Assembly: GCA_964601895.1 (NCBI GenBank)
Contig: CAZROT010000002.1
Location: 1 to 64,000, forward strand
From: CAZROT01 sp964601895
Lineage (GTDB): Bacteria; Pseudomonadota; Gammaproteobacteria; Enterobacterales; Enterobacteriaceae
Reading direction: 5' to 3'
Length of the DNA stretch: 64,000 bases
Every line of letters starts with the position of its first letter. The stretch's first letter is position 1. Below are positions 12,416 to 21,697 of the stretch, piece by piece. The position numbers were made by a program, and so were the translations under genes. Below the pieces are notes generated by a model. The model searched no databases. It was not told where the DNA came from and was given only the letters and a program-made list of their open reading frames with translations.

Positions 12416-13445
12416 AAACCATTCCGATATACCGGGTTTATCCACTCTTATCTTCTTTTTTCTTAAGCGCAGGCGCTCTGTAGCAAAGTGGGCTTGTGTG
12501 AAAAAATAAAGACCAGTCTCTCATTTGCAGCTCAGAGTTAAGGCCAGATTCACTGTCAGCAGTGACTGATATTGATTACCCTTTTTTTGCAATTCTACTA
12601 CGTACGAGAGCATCGATGCATTGTTGCTGCGCTACTCTACTCTTCATGTCCTTGGTGTCGACGAAGGCTCTGTGTTCCATTCCTCCGTGCACTGTTTCTC
12701 TGCAGAGAGTGGCGCAAGAGATCTATTATAACAATAGCGCCCATACTGGATTTACGGGGTGTTTGTGCTGAATACTGTCATGAGTTGATAAACAGGCAAC
12801 CTGGAAAGCTTTTGCATGTTGCTATTAATGAAGTGCTAACTATTTTCGCCCACCAGAATGCAATAACAGTCTGTATTATATACGAATAATATTAATTATT
12901 ATTAATTTAATGAATAAAACCAAGTGCAGCTGCATGCAGATTTTCTGAGGCAATGCAGTGAGAGTCCGTAAGTTATCAACACTTAAAGATAAAAATCATT
13001 ACATAAATGTGATTATAAACAATAGCATTGTAATTAATCAGGGTTTTTTTAAACGCTATCTACCCACTAACATTATGGATTTGGTCGTTATGTGATATTC
13101 GATGTGCTTATAGTTCATTAAAATAGCGCAAGTGTTAATAAAACGACAAGAAAACACTAAGCAAATGGTAAGGGGTATCTGCGTTATTAAATTTTAAAAA
13201 TAAAATACATCAGTATAACGTCAGGTGTATTTTTTAATGTTGCGTTATTTTCTCAATGCCAGCCCCAGTGATGTTTTTGCTGGTTGAATTAAAACAGAGA
13301 CTTCAGGGTTTACCGGGTACGGTTTTAGTGATGAAGGATGTGTCTTTTTAATTTGCATCAGGGTATTCAGAAATATACAGCAAAATACTGATTTTATTCT
13401 TGAATATGTACAAATGTACGGTATTTTATGACATGAGGTATGTCA
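12416..13445 (+). other. 1.0-kb stretch without a convincing gene
   Basis: Two overlapping short frames near 12562-12889 have no family resemblance and no ribosome-binding site, and I do not call them. The stretch becomes strongly AT-rich after about 12880. A terminator-like hairpin (AAATACA / TGTATTT, then T3) lies at 13203-13235. The rest probably holds the promoter region of the next gene. Confidence 0.5.
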
Positions 13446-16400
13446 ATGCCTTCTTCAGTTAACGATTTCCCAAGTTATAATCCCTCCAGTAACCGGCCAT
13501 TGAATTGTGCAGATATTGGCCCGGCACCAGAGACAGTATCTGAAACAACACGGCGGGTTGACCTTGTTGGTGCACTTAACGCTGGGGCTGCAGCAAATCA
13601 ACAAATCACTCGTGATGAGGTCATTTATGTTTTAAATCATCCGCATTCCCCACGGGCTTATAACCTGTTAGACCACGCTGATCGATGTCTTACCGGTAAA
13701 GACGGAAAAAATACTAAAATAAAGTGGATTTCCAGGTTCAGGAATAAATTACAACAAAAAATGGACTTTCGTGGTTTTAAGGGAGATATCAGGCACTATT
13801 ATCATCATGACCTGCCAAAAGGTGAAATTTTTAGTGGCATACATGAAGCAGGTAATAGCAGCAGAAAAAGTATACATCTCCTGGGAAAAGAAGGTTATAA
13901 CACGCTGAGCAATGGGTTGCATGGTTATAAGCAATTTCCTGGTGATGTGAGGCACATTCGTTTGATATTTACTGATGCACATAGCGATTTGCATCAGGGC
14001 CTTAAACTAGGCTTTCAGATAGCGTATGAAAACGTCAGCGCTGCAGGTCAAATTAAAAGCGATGCCATTTCTATTCATCGGCGATTCAGGGAAGCAGATA
14101 ACAGTCTGTCTCAGGAGCTCAAGGCAGGCTGGGAGTGGTTTTGCAGTAATATGAAAGGCGTGGTAAAGATTCCTCATGACTGTCATGTTATCAATCAAGG
14201 TATTAGCAATATTCGCGCACAGTTAACAGAGAATCTGGCATCTGGCTGGAATGCTGTGGTTACGCGGTATAATGACGTTACCGCTATTCCCGATAACGCA
14301 CGCAACATTAATGGGCGTTTTGGTGAAACCTGGTTCAAATTTCGCCACGTGCTTATGTCAGGCTGGACGAGGGTTGGCCGAGGTGTGTGTGGCATGCAAA
14401 AGATAGTCACCGACGCCACTTGTATTCATCAGACATTCCAGAAGACCCGTGCAACGTTAAATCATAGCCTGGCAGCCGGCTGGCATGTGGCGGCGCAGCA
14501 GGATGCCTTTAAAGCGATTCCCGCACAGGCCCGCAACATTAATGGGCATTTTGGCCATGTCTGGTCAGAGCTTGGCGGTGTTGTCAGGCAGGGCCTGCTT
14601 CTGGCACGTGAGGGCATAACTGCTACCAGACATATTCCCGAGGATGCTGCTGCCATTCATGATAGTTTTGCAGATCCAAGAGCCGGGCTGTTCCAGGGAA
14701 TCAGAGCTGGTTTTGCAGAGACAGTATACCATATGCGGGCATTCACAAAGCTGCCTCAGGATTTTTCTGATGTAAATACGTCATTTGGTCAATACTGGAA
14801 GAGCTTATGTGAGCGCTGTTTGATCCCCGGCTGGCAGGGAGTTGTCCGTCAGCTGTATTCTCATAAAGATATTCCTGCGAATGCTAAAAATATTAATCGT
14901 GCTTTCGCAGTGAATGCATGGACTCCTCTCGGTTTATTCCTGCAGGATAACTGGAAAAAGGTGTATCGGGGGGTTACTGCCGTGGGGCGGCTGCCACAGG
15001 ATACCGCACTTATTCATAACAAATTCAGCGTTTACAGAAGTACATTAAGTACGCAGGCAAATATTGCAGAAAAACGCTCAAGAGAGCGTGCAGAAATAAG
15101 AAACAGGTTTAATGCCAATATAAATGAAATTGATCGTGTCATTGAAGGTAGTAATGGAGGAGCGCCGGGGCTTAAGCTGGAAAGAGCTTTAGAAAGTAGC
15201 AGCATGTACTTACGGCTTTTTGGCAGTGTTGTTTCACAGGGGTTTGAAACGGCGGCGAAAATGGCCTGGAAATATGCTGGTAGCGGTATGGGTCAGGGGT
15301 TTATGCATGCGGTTAATTTTCTTGCAAGAACGGCACAATCTGTGGGTTCGCTGGCCATAGGTGTAACCAGCATGACCATTGCCTCAGTCGCTGCGGTAAC
15401 GGGACTGGGTCTGATCCATGTCCTGACACATGTTGCCGGTATCATGAAGCCATCAGTTGCCACTGTAATCACTACCGCTGCAATGACAGTGGCTTCAATT
15501 GGCTCTGTTGCTGGTCTGGGTATTGTGCAGGGAGTTACGCTTGCAGGAACAGCATTGGCTAAAACACTGCAATCTGCAATTGCGTTTGTTGCTGTTCCGT
15601 TAGTGGCAGCAGGATCAGCGCTTGCTGTTACCGGGGTTTTCCTTGTGCAGGGTGTAGCACATGCTGCAGGTATTATTGGCAGACTGGTACAGACAGCTGC
15701 GGCTGTAGTGGGAACGCCTGTGATGCTGATTACAGCGCTGGTAGCGGCGACTGGTGTCACCTTAGCCCAGGGCATAGCTCATGCTGCCAGTGTACTGAAA
15801 CCTGTGTTGACAGCGCTGGTAGCGGGCACGGGTATGGCAGTAGCTTCTGCCTTTTCTCATGCCGGGCTGGCGCTGGCTCAGATGTTCACGTTTGTGGCTG
15901 ACATTACAGGCAGGACATTGCAGTCTGCAGTTTCAGCGCTAGTGGGTGTGCCGCTCATGTCTGTTGCATCAGCGCTTTCTGCTGCTGGCCTTGCATTGGC
16001 TCAGGGCATAACTCATGGCGCCAGTGTACTGAAACGAGTAGGGATAATGGCGGTAGCAGGTGGTGGCATGGCAATAGCACATGCGTTTTCTCATGCGAGT
16101 CTGGTACTGATTCATGGGTTAGCGTTTGTTGCTGACGTTACAGGCAGGGCATTACAGTCAGCAGTCGCGTTCGCGATTGGGGTGCCGCTCATGTCTGCAG
16201 TCTCCGTGTTATCCAAAACAGCAATATATCTTGGCCAGGGGCTGGCACATGTGGGTGATGTTATCGTCAGGGGAGCACAATCTGCGCTTTCTCTGGTCAG
16301 TTTTCCTGTACTGGGCCTGGTGCAAGGTATTTCTCATGGTGTATTAGCGATTGCTGAAGGGCTGGCTCATGCCGGTAATGCCCTCTGGCTACTGGCAAAA

Positions 16401-16631
16401 ACCAGTGGATCAGCATTAGGGCATGCGGTGGTATTTACTGCTGAGGTAACTGCACAGGGTGTGGTATCGGTGCTGGAAGGCGTTGCTCATATCGTTGGGG
16501 CGCTAGGTACAGGTGCACGCATTCTTGGACAGCCGATTGTTTCAGCAGCTAAGACGGTAAAGACAGAATACACCAGGCCCGGGCTCGCCTCAATGGCCAG
16601 TTACCAAATGAATCTTGTTAACGCGCGATAA
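13446..16631 (+). CDS. Large repeat protein, unrecognised, possible secreted effector
   Basis: I do not recognise this 1061-aa protein. ATG 13446 is favoured because a GAGG motif sits 8 nt before it; ATG 13440 is in frame but too close to the motif. Counting from ATG 13440, residues about 134-530 hold roughly ten imperfect repeats of 39 residues. Their landmark is I[H/N]xxF (at about 173, 212, 251, 290, 329, 367, 406, 445, 485, 525), with a following GW/GF and IPxxA. After a charged segment (about 540-575), residues about 600-1030 are hydrophobic, Ala/Gly/Val-rich repeats. These have a GLxLxQGxxHxA landmark every 37-41 residues and alternate between two types. No signal peptide is visible. 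Two small genes follow on the same strand. A T3SS or membrane-inserting effector is possible but only inferred. Confidence 0.85.
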   Translation: MPSSVNDFPSYNPSSNRPLNCADIGPAPETVSETTRRVDLVGALNAGAAANQQITRDEVIYVLNHPHSPRAYNLLDHADRCLTGKDGKNTKIKWISRFRNKLQQKMDFRGFKGDIRHYYHHDLPKGEIFSGIHEAGNSSRKSIHLLGKEGYNTLSNGLHGYKQFPGDVRHIRLIFTDAHSDLHQGLKLGFQIAYENVSAAGQIKSDAISIHRRFREADNSLSQELKAGWEWFCSNMKGVVKIPHDCHVINQGISNIRAQLTENLASGWNAVVTRYNDVTAIPDNARNINGRFGETWFKFRHVLMSGWTRVGRGVCGMQKIVTDATCIHQTFQKTRATLNHSLAAGWHVAAQQDAFKAIPAQARNINGHFGHVWSELGGVVRQGLLLAREGITATRHIPEDAAAIHDSFADPRAGLFQGIRAGFAETVYHMRAFTKLPQDFSDVNTSFGQYWKSLCERCLIPGWQGVVRQLYSHKDIPANAKNINRAFAVNAWTPLGLFLQDNWKKVYRGVTAVGRLPQDTALIHNKFSVYRSTLSTQANIAEKRSRERAEIRNRFNANINEIDRVIEGSNGGAPGLKLERALESSSMYLRLFGSVVSQGFETAAKMAWKYAGSGMGQGFMHAVNFLARTAQSVGSLAIGVTSMTIASVAAVTGLGLIHVLTHVAGIMKPSVATVITTAAMTVASIGSVAGLGIVQGVTLAGTALAKTLQSAIAFVAVPLVAAGSALAVTGVFLVQGVAHAAGIIGRLVQTAAAVVGTPVMLITALVAATGVTLAQGIAHAASVLKPVLTALVAGTGMAVASAFSHAGLALAQMFTFVADITGRTLQSAVSALVGVPLMSVASALSAAGLALAQGITHGASVLKRVGIMAVAGGGMAIAHAFSHASLVLIHGLAFVADVTGRALQSAVAFAIGVPLMSAVSVLSKTAIYLGQGLAHVGDVIVRGAQSALSLVSFPVLGLVQGISHGVLAIAEGLAHAGNALWLLAKTSGSALGHAVVFTAEVTAQGVVSVLEGVAHIVGALGTGARILGQPIVSAAKTVKTEYTRPGLASMASYQMNLVNAR

Positions 16632-16700
16632 TCAGGCTCTGATTACCAGCTACCTGAAAAATGCGTGAAGCTTTAGCTATCGTTACAACAGGAAAATGAA

Positions 16701-17024
16701 ATGATGAATTCACAGAAATTAGCAGCGCTTGCTAAGCAAAAAGAAGCCGCCATTAATAAAATGATCCCTATTCTCATGTCGATTGGGAAATCAACCGAGT
16801 TGCAATTGTCCGACGCAGAGCAGGCGAATCATATTTTTGATGTACTGCAGCACATGGTTGCAGGCTGTATTATTCAGGTGGCAGGTAGTTATGATCAGGT
16901 TGCTGCTATCAGTGACCAGGCGGCAAAAGACGTTAAAAAATTAGCCTTATCCATGTATGGAGAGTTTGCTGACAAAAAATCTAAGCCTGCAGTTGTTAAA
17001 CCAGCGGCTGTGGTAAGAAGGTAA
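16701..17024 (+). CDS. Small helical protein A, unrecognised
   Basis: A 107-aa protein with an AGGAAAA ribosome-binding site before ATG 16701, 69 nt after the repeat protein. It looks wholly helical, with a Lys/Pro/Val tail (residues about 93-107). Residues about 18-92 align by eye with the next gene product: both have an N-K-[I/M]-I start, a D-x-x-[R/Q]-A-N motif, a central hydrophobic helix and a C-terminal LA/IA helix. The pair therefore arose by tandem duplication. A chaperone, partner or immunity role for the large repeat protein is possible but unsupported beyond position. Confidence 0.75.
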   Translation: MMNSQKLAALAKQKEAAINKMIPILMSIGKSTELQLSDAEQANHIFDVLQHMVAGCIIQVAGSYDQVAAISDQAAKDVKKLALSMYGEFADKKSKPAVVKPAAVVRR

Positions 17025-17030
17025 TCTGAT

Positions 17031-17051
17031 TAAGATAATCATATTATCTTA
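17031..17051 (+). terminator. Hairpin between the two small paralogues
   Basis: A perfect 9-bp inverted repeat (TAAGATAAT / ATTATCTTA) with a CAT loop, followed by TTATTAT. Being wholly AT apart from two G:C pairs, it is a weak terminator at best. It may act as a processing or stability element that sets different levels for the two small proteins. Confidence 0.4.
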
Positions 17052-17085
17052 TTATTATCAGCATGGTTATAAACACGAGGTAGTC

Positions 17086-17346
17086 ATGAAAAATACACAA
17101 AGTAATGATGCACTGGAAAATAAGATAATCCTTGATATTCTGGAAATAATTGCAGGTACTGCAAACATAAGCGGCTCTGATCTCGACAGGGCCAATGCGC
17201 TCTTTCGTATCATTCGTGCTGTTTGCGCAACTTCACTGGCACAATTGGCCACTGATACAAAAAATTTAGCTGACATCAATAACGAGCTGCATACCGGTAT
17301 ATTACAAATAGCCACACTTATTTTTAATGAACAAAACAAGCCATGA
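17086..17346 (+). CDS. Small helical protein B, paralogue of the preceding gene
   Basis: An 86-aa protein with a GAGG ribosome-binding site 7 nt before ATG 17086. Like its upstream neighbour (61-nt gap), it is predicted helical, with D-L-D-R-A-N and a hydrophobic central helix. It lacks the neighbour's basic tail. I do not recognise the family. After its stop, about 160 nt separate it from the convergent fadA gene, with no strong terminator visible. Confidence 0.75.
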   Translation: MKNTQSNDALENKIILDILEIIAGTANISGSDLDRANALFRIIRAVCATSLAQLATDTKNLADINNELHTGILQIATLIFNEQNKP

Positions 17347-17509
17347 ATGGCATGAAAACCCTCTGCGTCACTACAGGTAATTCAGTACCTCACCGGTGAT
17401 ACTGGATACAGCTGGTGATGAATGTCAACGGATATTCAGCCACTGCTACTGCTGTGATACCCTGTCGTCGTCTTTCTTAATTCATTGCACTGACAGGCAG
17501 CCAGGGTAG

Positions 17510-18673
17510 TTATATGCGTTCAAAGATGGTGGCGATACCCTGTCCCATACCAATACACATAGTGGCCAGGCCAAACTGTACGTTCTGGCGTTCCATTAAA
17601 TGTAACAGCGTGGTTGATATGCGTGCCCCTGAACAACCGAGTGGATGGCCTAGTGCAATGGCTCCTCCGTTTAAGTTGACTTTATCGTCCATGCTATCCA
17701 GTAATTGTAAACCTTTAAGACAGGCAAGAACCTGAGCGGCGAAAGCTTCATTAAGCTCAATGAGATCAATGTCATTTAATTGCAGGCCAGCGCGTTTTAG
17801 TGCCAGCTGACTGGCAAAAACGGGACCATATCCCATCACGGAAGGGGAACAGCCTACAACGGCCATTGAACGAATGCGTGCCATTGGCTTGATGTTTAAT
17901 TCTCTGGCACGGGATTCACTCATTACCAGCATGGCAGCCGCACCGTCAGACATTGCTGAAGAGGTGCCTGCAGTGACGGTACCATTAACAGGATCAAAGA
18001 CAGGACGCAGAGTAGCAAGATTTTCCATGCTGGTTTGGGGACGAATGACTTCATCAACAGCGAAATTTTTTAATATTCCTTCAGTATCATGGCCATCAGT
18101 TGGCATGAGCTCTCTGGCAAAATGACCGAGGCGCATCGCATTATCTGCGCGCTGGTGAGAACGCACAGCGAAGGTATCCTGCATCTGGCGACTGATATCA
18201 TGTATCCTGGCCAGCATTTCTGCTGTCAATCCCATCACGCCTGATGATCTGGACAGTGTACGACTCAAGCCAGGATGAAAATCAATGCCGTGATTCATGG
18301 GCACATGGCCCATGTGTTCAACACCACCAATCAGGTTGATATGTGCATCGCCGACCATGATGCTGCGTGCTGCATCATGCAGCGCCTGCATGGAAGAACC
18401 ACATAAACGGTTTACAGTAACCGCTGGAATGGTATGGGAAATTCCGGCCAGTAGTGCAGAATTACGCGCAACATTGAAGCCTTGCTCCAGGGTCTGTTGT
18501 ACACATCCCCAGTAAATGTCATCAATCTCTGTTTCTTTCACTGCAGCATTACGGCTGAGTATTGCGCGCATGACATGGGCAGAAAGATCTTCGGCACGTA
18601 CCTGACGAAATGCCCCATTTTTAGAACGCCCCATGGGGGTACGAACAGCATCAATAATAACGATATTTTCCAT
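17510..18673 (-). CDS. fadA: 3-ketoacyl-CoA thiolase FadA
   Basis: FadA cleaves 3-ketoacyl-CoA with CoA, the last step of fatty-acid beta-oxidation, as the beta subunit of the FadBA complex. The 387-aa length equals E. coli FadA. The acyl-accepting Cys91 (NRLCGSSMQ), the GHPLG motif with His near 343 and the C-terminal CxGxGQG motif with Cys near 373 are all present. It lies 12 nt downstream of fadB on the same strand, forming the usual fadBA operon. Confidence 0.97.
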   Translation of the reverse strand: MENIVIIDAVRTPMGRSKNGAFRQVRAEDLSAHVMRAILSRNAAVKETEIDDIYWGCVQQTLEQGFNVARNSALLAGISHTIPAVTVNRLCGSSMQALHDAARSIMVGDAHINLIGGVEHMGHVPMNHGIDFHPGLSRTLSRSSGVMGLTAEMLARIHDISRQMQDTFAVRSHQRADNAMRLGHFARELMPTDGHDTEGILKNFAVDEVIRPQTSMENLATLRPVFDPVNGTVTAGTSSAMSDGAAAMLVMSESRARELNIKPMARIRSMAVVGCSPSVMGYGPVFASQLALKRAGLQLNDIDLIELNEAFAAQVLACLKGLQLLDSMDDKVNLNGGAIALGHPLGCSGARISTTLLHLMERQNVQFGLATMCIGMGQGIATIFERI

Positions 18674-18685
18674 GGTTTTCAGACC

Positions 18686-20878
18686 TTATGTGGATTTTTC
18701 AGTCATTAACTCAGTGAGTGGCGTGGGATCAGGGTAATAGCATTGATTGTTCTGTGCTTTCTCCTGTAACCCGGGTGGAATCTGATACAGATTGCCGAGA
18801 TGAGTATAGCGTTGTGTCATTTCCATATAATTGCGACTTCCCAGCGTATCAAGGTAACGGAATACACCGCCACGAAATGGGGGAAAACCAAGGCCATAGA
18901 TAAGTGCCATGTCGGCTTGTGCAGGAGTGGCAATAATTCCTTCTTCCAGGCAGCGTACCGTTTCATTGATCATGGGAAACATTAATCGGTCAATTATTTC
19001 TTCCGCACTGAAGTTTTTATTCGGTGGGCAGACATCAGTGAGTAATTCAGCGGCCTGTTTATCTTCTTCTTTGCAGGGCTTGCCTTTATTGTCGAGTGTG
19101 TAACGATAAAATCCATGACCGTTTTTCTGACCAAAACGCTGATTATCAAACATCACATCAATCGCATCACGGTAGTTTTTGCTCATGCGCTCAGGGAAAT
19201 AACTGGCCATCACTGCCTGTGCATGATGAGCTGTGTCAATACCCACGACATCAAGCAACCATGCAGGACCCATTGGCCAGCCAAATTGTTTTTCCATGAC
19301 ATTATCGACATACTGAAAATCAGCTCCGTCGCGTAATAACAGGCCAAAGCCTGCAAAATAGGGAAACAGAACACGGTTAACAAAAAAACCTGCGCAATCA
19401 TTAACAACAATCGCTGTTTTACCCATGTGTGTTGCCAGTGCCACAGCAGTACTGATGGTTTTTTCTGATGTTTTTTCCCCGCGAATAATTTCTACTAATT
19501 GCATTTTATGTACGGGATTAAAAAAATGCATACCACAGAAATTTTCCGGGCGTGTTAGTGTTTTTGTCAGCTGGCTCACAGGAATTGTTGACGTGTTTGA
19601 AGCCAGAATGGCATCTCTGGCCATCAGTGATTCAGTTTCCGCCAGTACGGCAGTTTTGACCGCCTGGTTTTCAACGACGGCTTCAATAATAACCTGTGCC
19701 TGTTCGATGTCAGTGTAATGTAATGTAGGTCGAATCATCGTGAGTATGCTCGCCATTTTAAGGCCATCCAGCTTACCGCGTTCCAGCTCTTGATTCAGTA
19801 GTCTGGCTGCTTCGTGCATTCCCTGAGTGAGTGCCCTGGTATTAATGTCTTTCATCAGCACTGCAATGCCTTTTAATGCCGACTGATAAGCGATACCGCC
19901 ACCCATGATGCCAGCGCCCAGCACAGCAATTTGCTGTGGGACAGTCGCCATTTTTGACAGTTTTTTTGCCTGCCCTTTTACATGCTGATCATTGAGAAAA
20001 ATACCCACTAATGCCCTGGCTTCTATGGAATGTGCCAGCGGTACAAAACTGGCTGTTTCCAGTTTTAATGCGTCGTCACGACCAAGCGAAGCGGCAGCTT
20101 CTATTGTTTTTATGGCTTGCATCGGTGCAGGGTAATGGGTGCCGGCAACCTGTAATGCCATCCCTTTTGCCATGGTAAAACACATGCTGGTTTCAATGGG
20201 ATTCAGTTTTAATGGCTCCAGCTTAGGCTGGCGACGTGCTCTCCAGTTAAGATGGCCATTTATTGCCTGCTGTAACATTGTTACGCCGGCTTCAGACAGC
20301 TTATCGGCGGCAATGATGGCGTCCACAAGGCCTGTTTTTAACGCTGCTCTGGCATCGAAGTCCTTACCGGTGGCAATCATTTCCAGTGCGTTGTCTGCGC
20401 CCACTAATCGGGGCAGGCGTACTGATCCACCAAATCCTGGCATGATGCCCAGTTTAGTTTCTGGCAGGCCAATACGTGCATCAGGTGAAGCAATACGAAA
20501 ATCGGTAGCCAGTATGCATTCACATCCGCCACCCAGCGCATAACCATTTATCAGGGAGATTGTTGGAACGGGTAGATCTTCCAGACGGTTAAAGATACTG
20601 TTTGCGAAAACTAGCCATGCATGTAGTTTTTCCTGCGGGGCATTAAACAGGGGTAAAAATTCAGTAATGTCCGCCCCAACGATAAAAGCTGCTTTTGTTG
20701 ATCGCAGGATTAGACCCTTAAGAGCAGGCTGATTTTTTTGCAGTGTACCCAGCACATTGTCAAAACAGGAGAGGGTTTTTATGTCCAGTTTATTAACAGG
20801 ACCTGGAGCATTAAAAATTAATTCAGCAATTCCCCTGTCAAGCCAGTCAAGTTGTAATGTTTCGCTCTGGTAGAGCAT
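18686..20878 (-). CDS. fadB: Fatty-acid oxidation complex alpha subunit FadB
   Basis: FadB is a multifunctional enoyl-CoA hydratase, isomerase and 3-hydroxyacyl-CoA dehydrogenase. The start at 20878 (MLYQSETL, with a CAGGAG site upstream) gives 730 aa against 729 in E. coli; the open frame runs 35 codons further upstream without family support. The N-terminal crotonase domain shows [21 protein letters not shown] and the [14 protein letters not shown] loop. The C-terminal dehydrogenase has the NAD-binding [13 protein letters not shown] and the [15 protein letters not shown] active-site block. Similarity to E. coli is clear but lower than for the ribosomal genes. Confidence 0.97.
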   Translation of the reverse strand: MLYQSETLQLDWLDRGIAELIFNAPGPVNKLDIKTLSCFDNVLGTLQKNQPALKGLILRSTKAAFIVGADITEFLPLFNAPQEKLHAWLVFANSIFNRLEDLPVPTISLINGYALGGGCECILATDFRIASPDARIGLPETKLGIMPGFGGSVRLPRLVGADNALEMIATGKDFDARAALKTGLVDAIIAADKLSEAGVTMLQQAINGHLNWRARRQPKLEPLKLNPIETSMCFTMAKGMALQVAGTHYPAPMQAIKTIEAAASLGRDDALKLETASFVPLAHSIEARALVGIFLNDQHVKGQAKKLSKMATVPQQIAVLGAGIMGGGIAYQSALKGIAVLMKDINTRALTQGMHEAARLLNQELERGKLDGLKMASILTMIRPTLHYTDIEQAQVIIEAVVENQAVKTAVLAETESLMARDAILASNTSTIPVSQLTKTLTRPENFCGMHFFNPVHKMQLVEIIRGEKTSEKTISTAVALATHMGKTAIVVNDCAGFFVNRVLFPYFAGFGLLLRDGADFQYVDNVMEKQFGWPMGPAWLLDVVGIDTAHHAQAVMASYFPERMSKNYRDAIDVMFDNQRFGQKNGHGFYRYTLDNKGKPCKEEDKQAAELLTDVCPPNKNFSAEEIIDRLMFPMINETVRCLEEGIIATPAQADMALIYGLGFPPFRGGVFRYLDTLGSRNYMEMTQRYTHLGNLYQIPPGLQEKAQNNQCYYPDPTPLTELMTEKST

Positions 20879-21697
20879 ATCTGTCTCCTGAAGAAATGCA
20901 TCTGAAATTATGACATGACCAATGATGGCAACAATTGTGATAATTATGTTAATAAAATGCAAATAATAGATTATTTTTTGCAAGGAAAGTCACATTATTT
21001 ATTTGCAATAAAAATGAATTAATAATTTTTATTTATATATATTATTTATATAATTTATTGACATTTAATTTGGTTATTTTTATTTAAAATAAATTTAACT
21101 TCCTGACATCATAAAAAGTATTTTTATTAAAATACACTATGACTTTAATGCCGACATTGCGCTGTCAATAAAACGGACAGATATTAGCGTGTGACAATAA
21201 TTACATTTATTTTTTGAATGGTAATTTAACTTTTATATTTTTTATTTTTAATTTGTAAAATAATTCAACATAGCTAATAAAAAAAATTAAAATTATTAAA
21301 ATGAGCTCACACATGATAGTTCGCGCAGGGTGATGTATTAAGTACACAGAGAATCTTTCTATTTCCGGCGAATTTTTCTTTTCAGAAGCGAATGTTTTTT
21401 TGCATTTTATTTCAATGGAATGTTATTCTTATAAAAAGCCACTGAAATGGGGCGATACTAAAAAATCAGTGTGATTATTTATAACCATTATTTTACAAAA
21501 ATTATTTATTTCTCATTATGCAGGAATTTATTTGAAGTTTAATATAAATAAGCGGTTATTTAATTACCACGGGTAAGTAATTAAATATTAATATAATTAA
21601 TTTATTCTAAGATAAATTTTAAAGGCGTCAGTGAACTTCATTTCATTTTTAAAATAATGGAGTCGGTAATATTCTGCTCAATAATCAGAGGAAACTT
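20879..21697. other. AT-rich divergent intergenic region
   Basis: About 820 bp between the divergent fadB and metallopeptidase genes with no supported gene. Most of 20990-21660 is extremely AT-rich with many A/T runs, the composition bound by H-NS-type silencers. It must hold the promoters of both flanking genes, but I cannot place them with confidence. Confidence 0.6.

Noticed and set aside
12562..12889. Two overlapping plus-strand frames of 69 and 105 codons after rpoC
   Set aside because: They overlap in different frames, have no ribosome-binding site, and show no family resemblance.
15293..15775. A 160-codon minus-strand frame opposite the repeat protein
   Set aside because: Its Ala/Thr/Pro-rich text is the expected shadow of the Ala/Gly/Val-rich repeats; no start signal.
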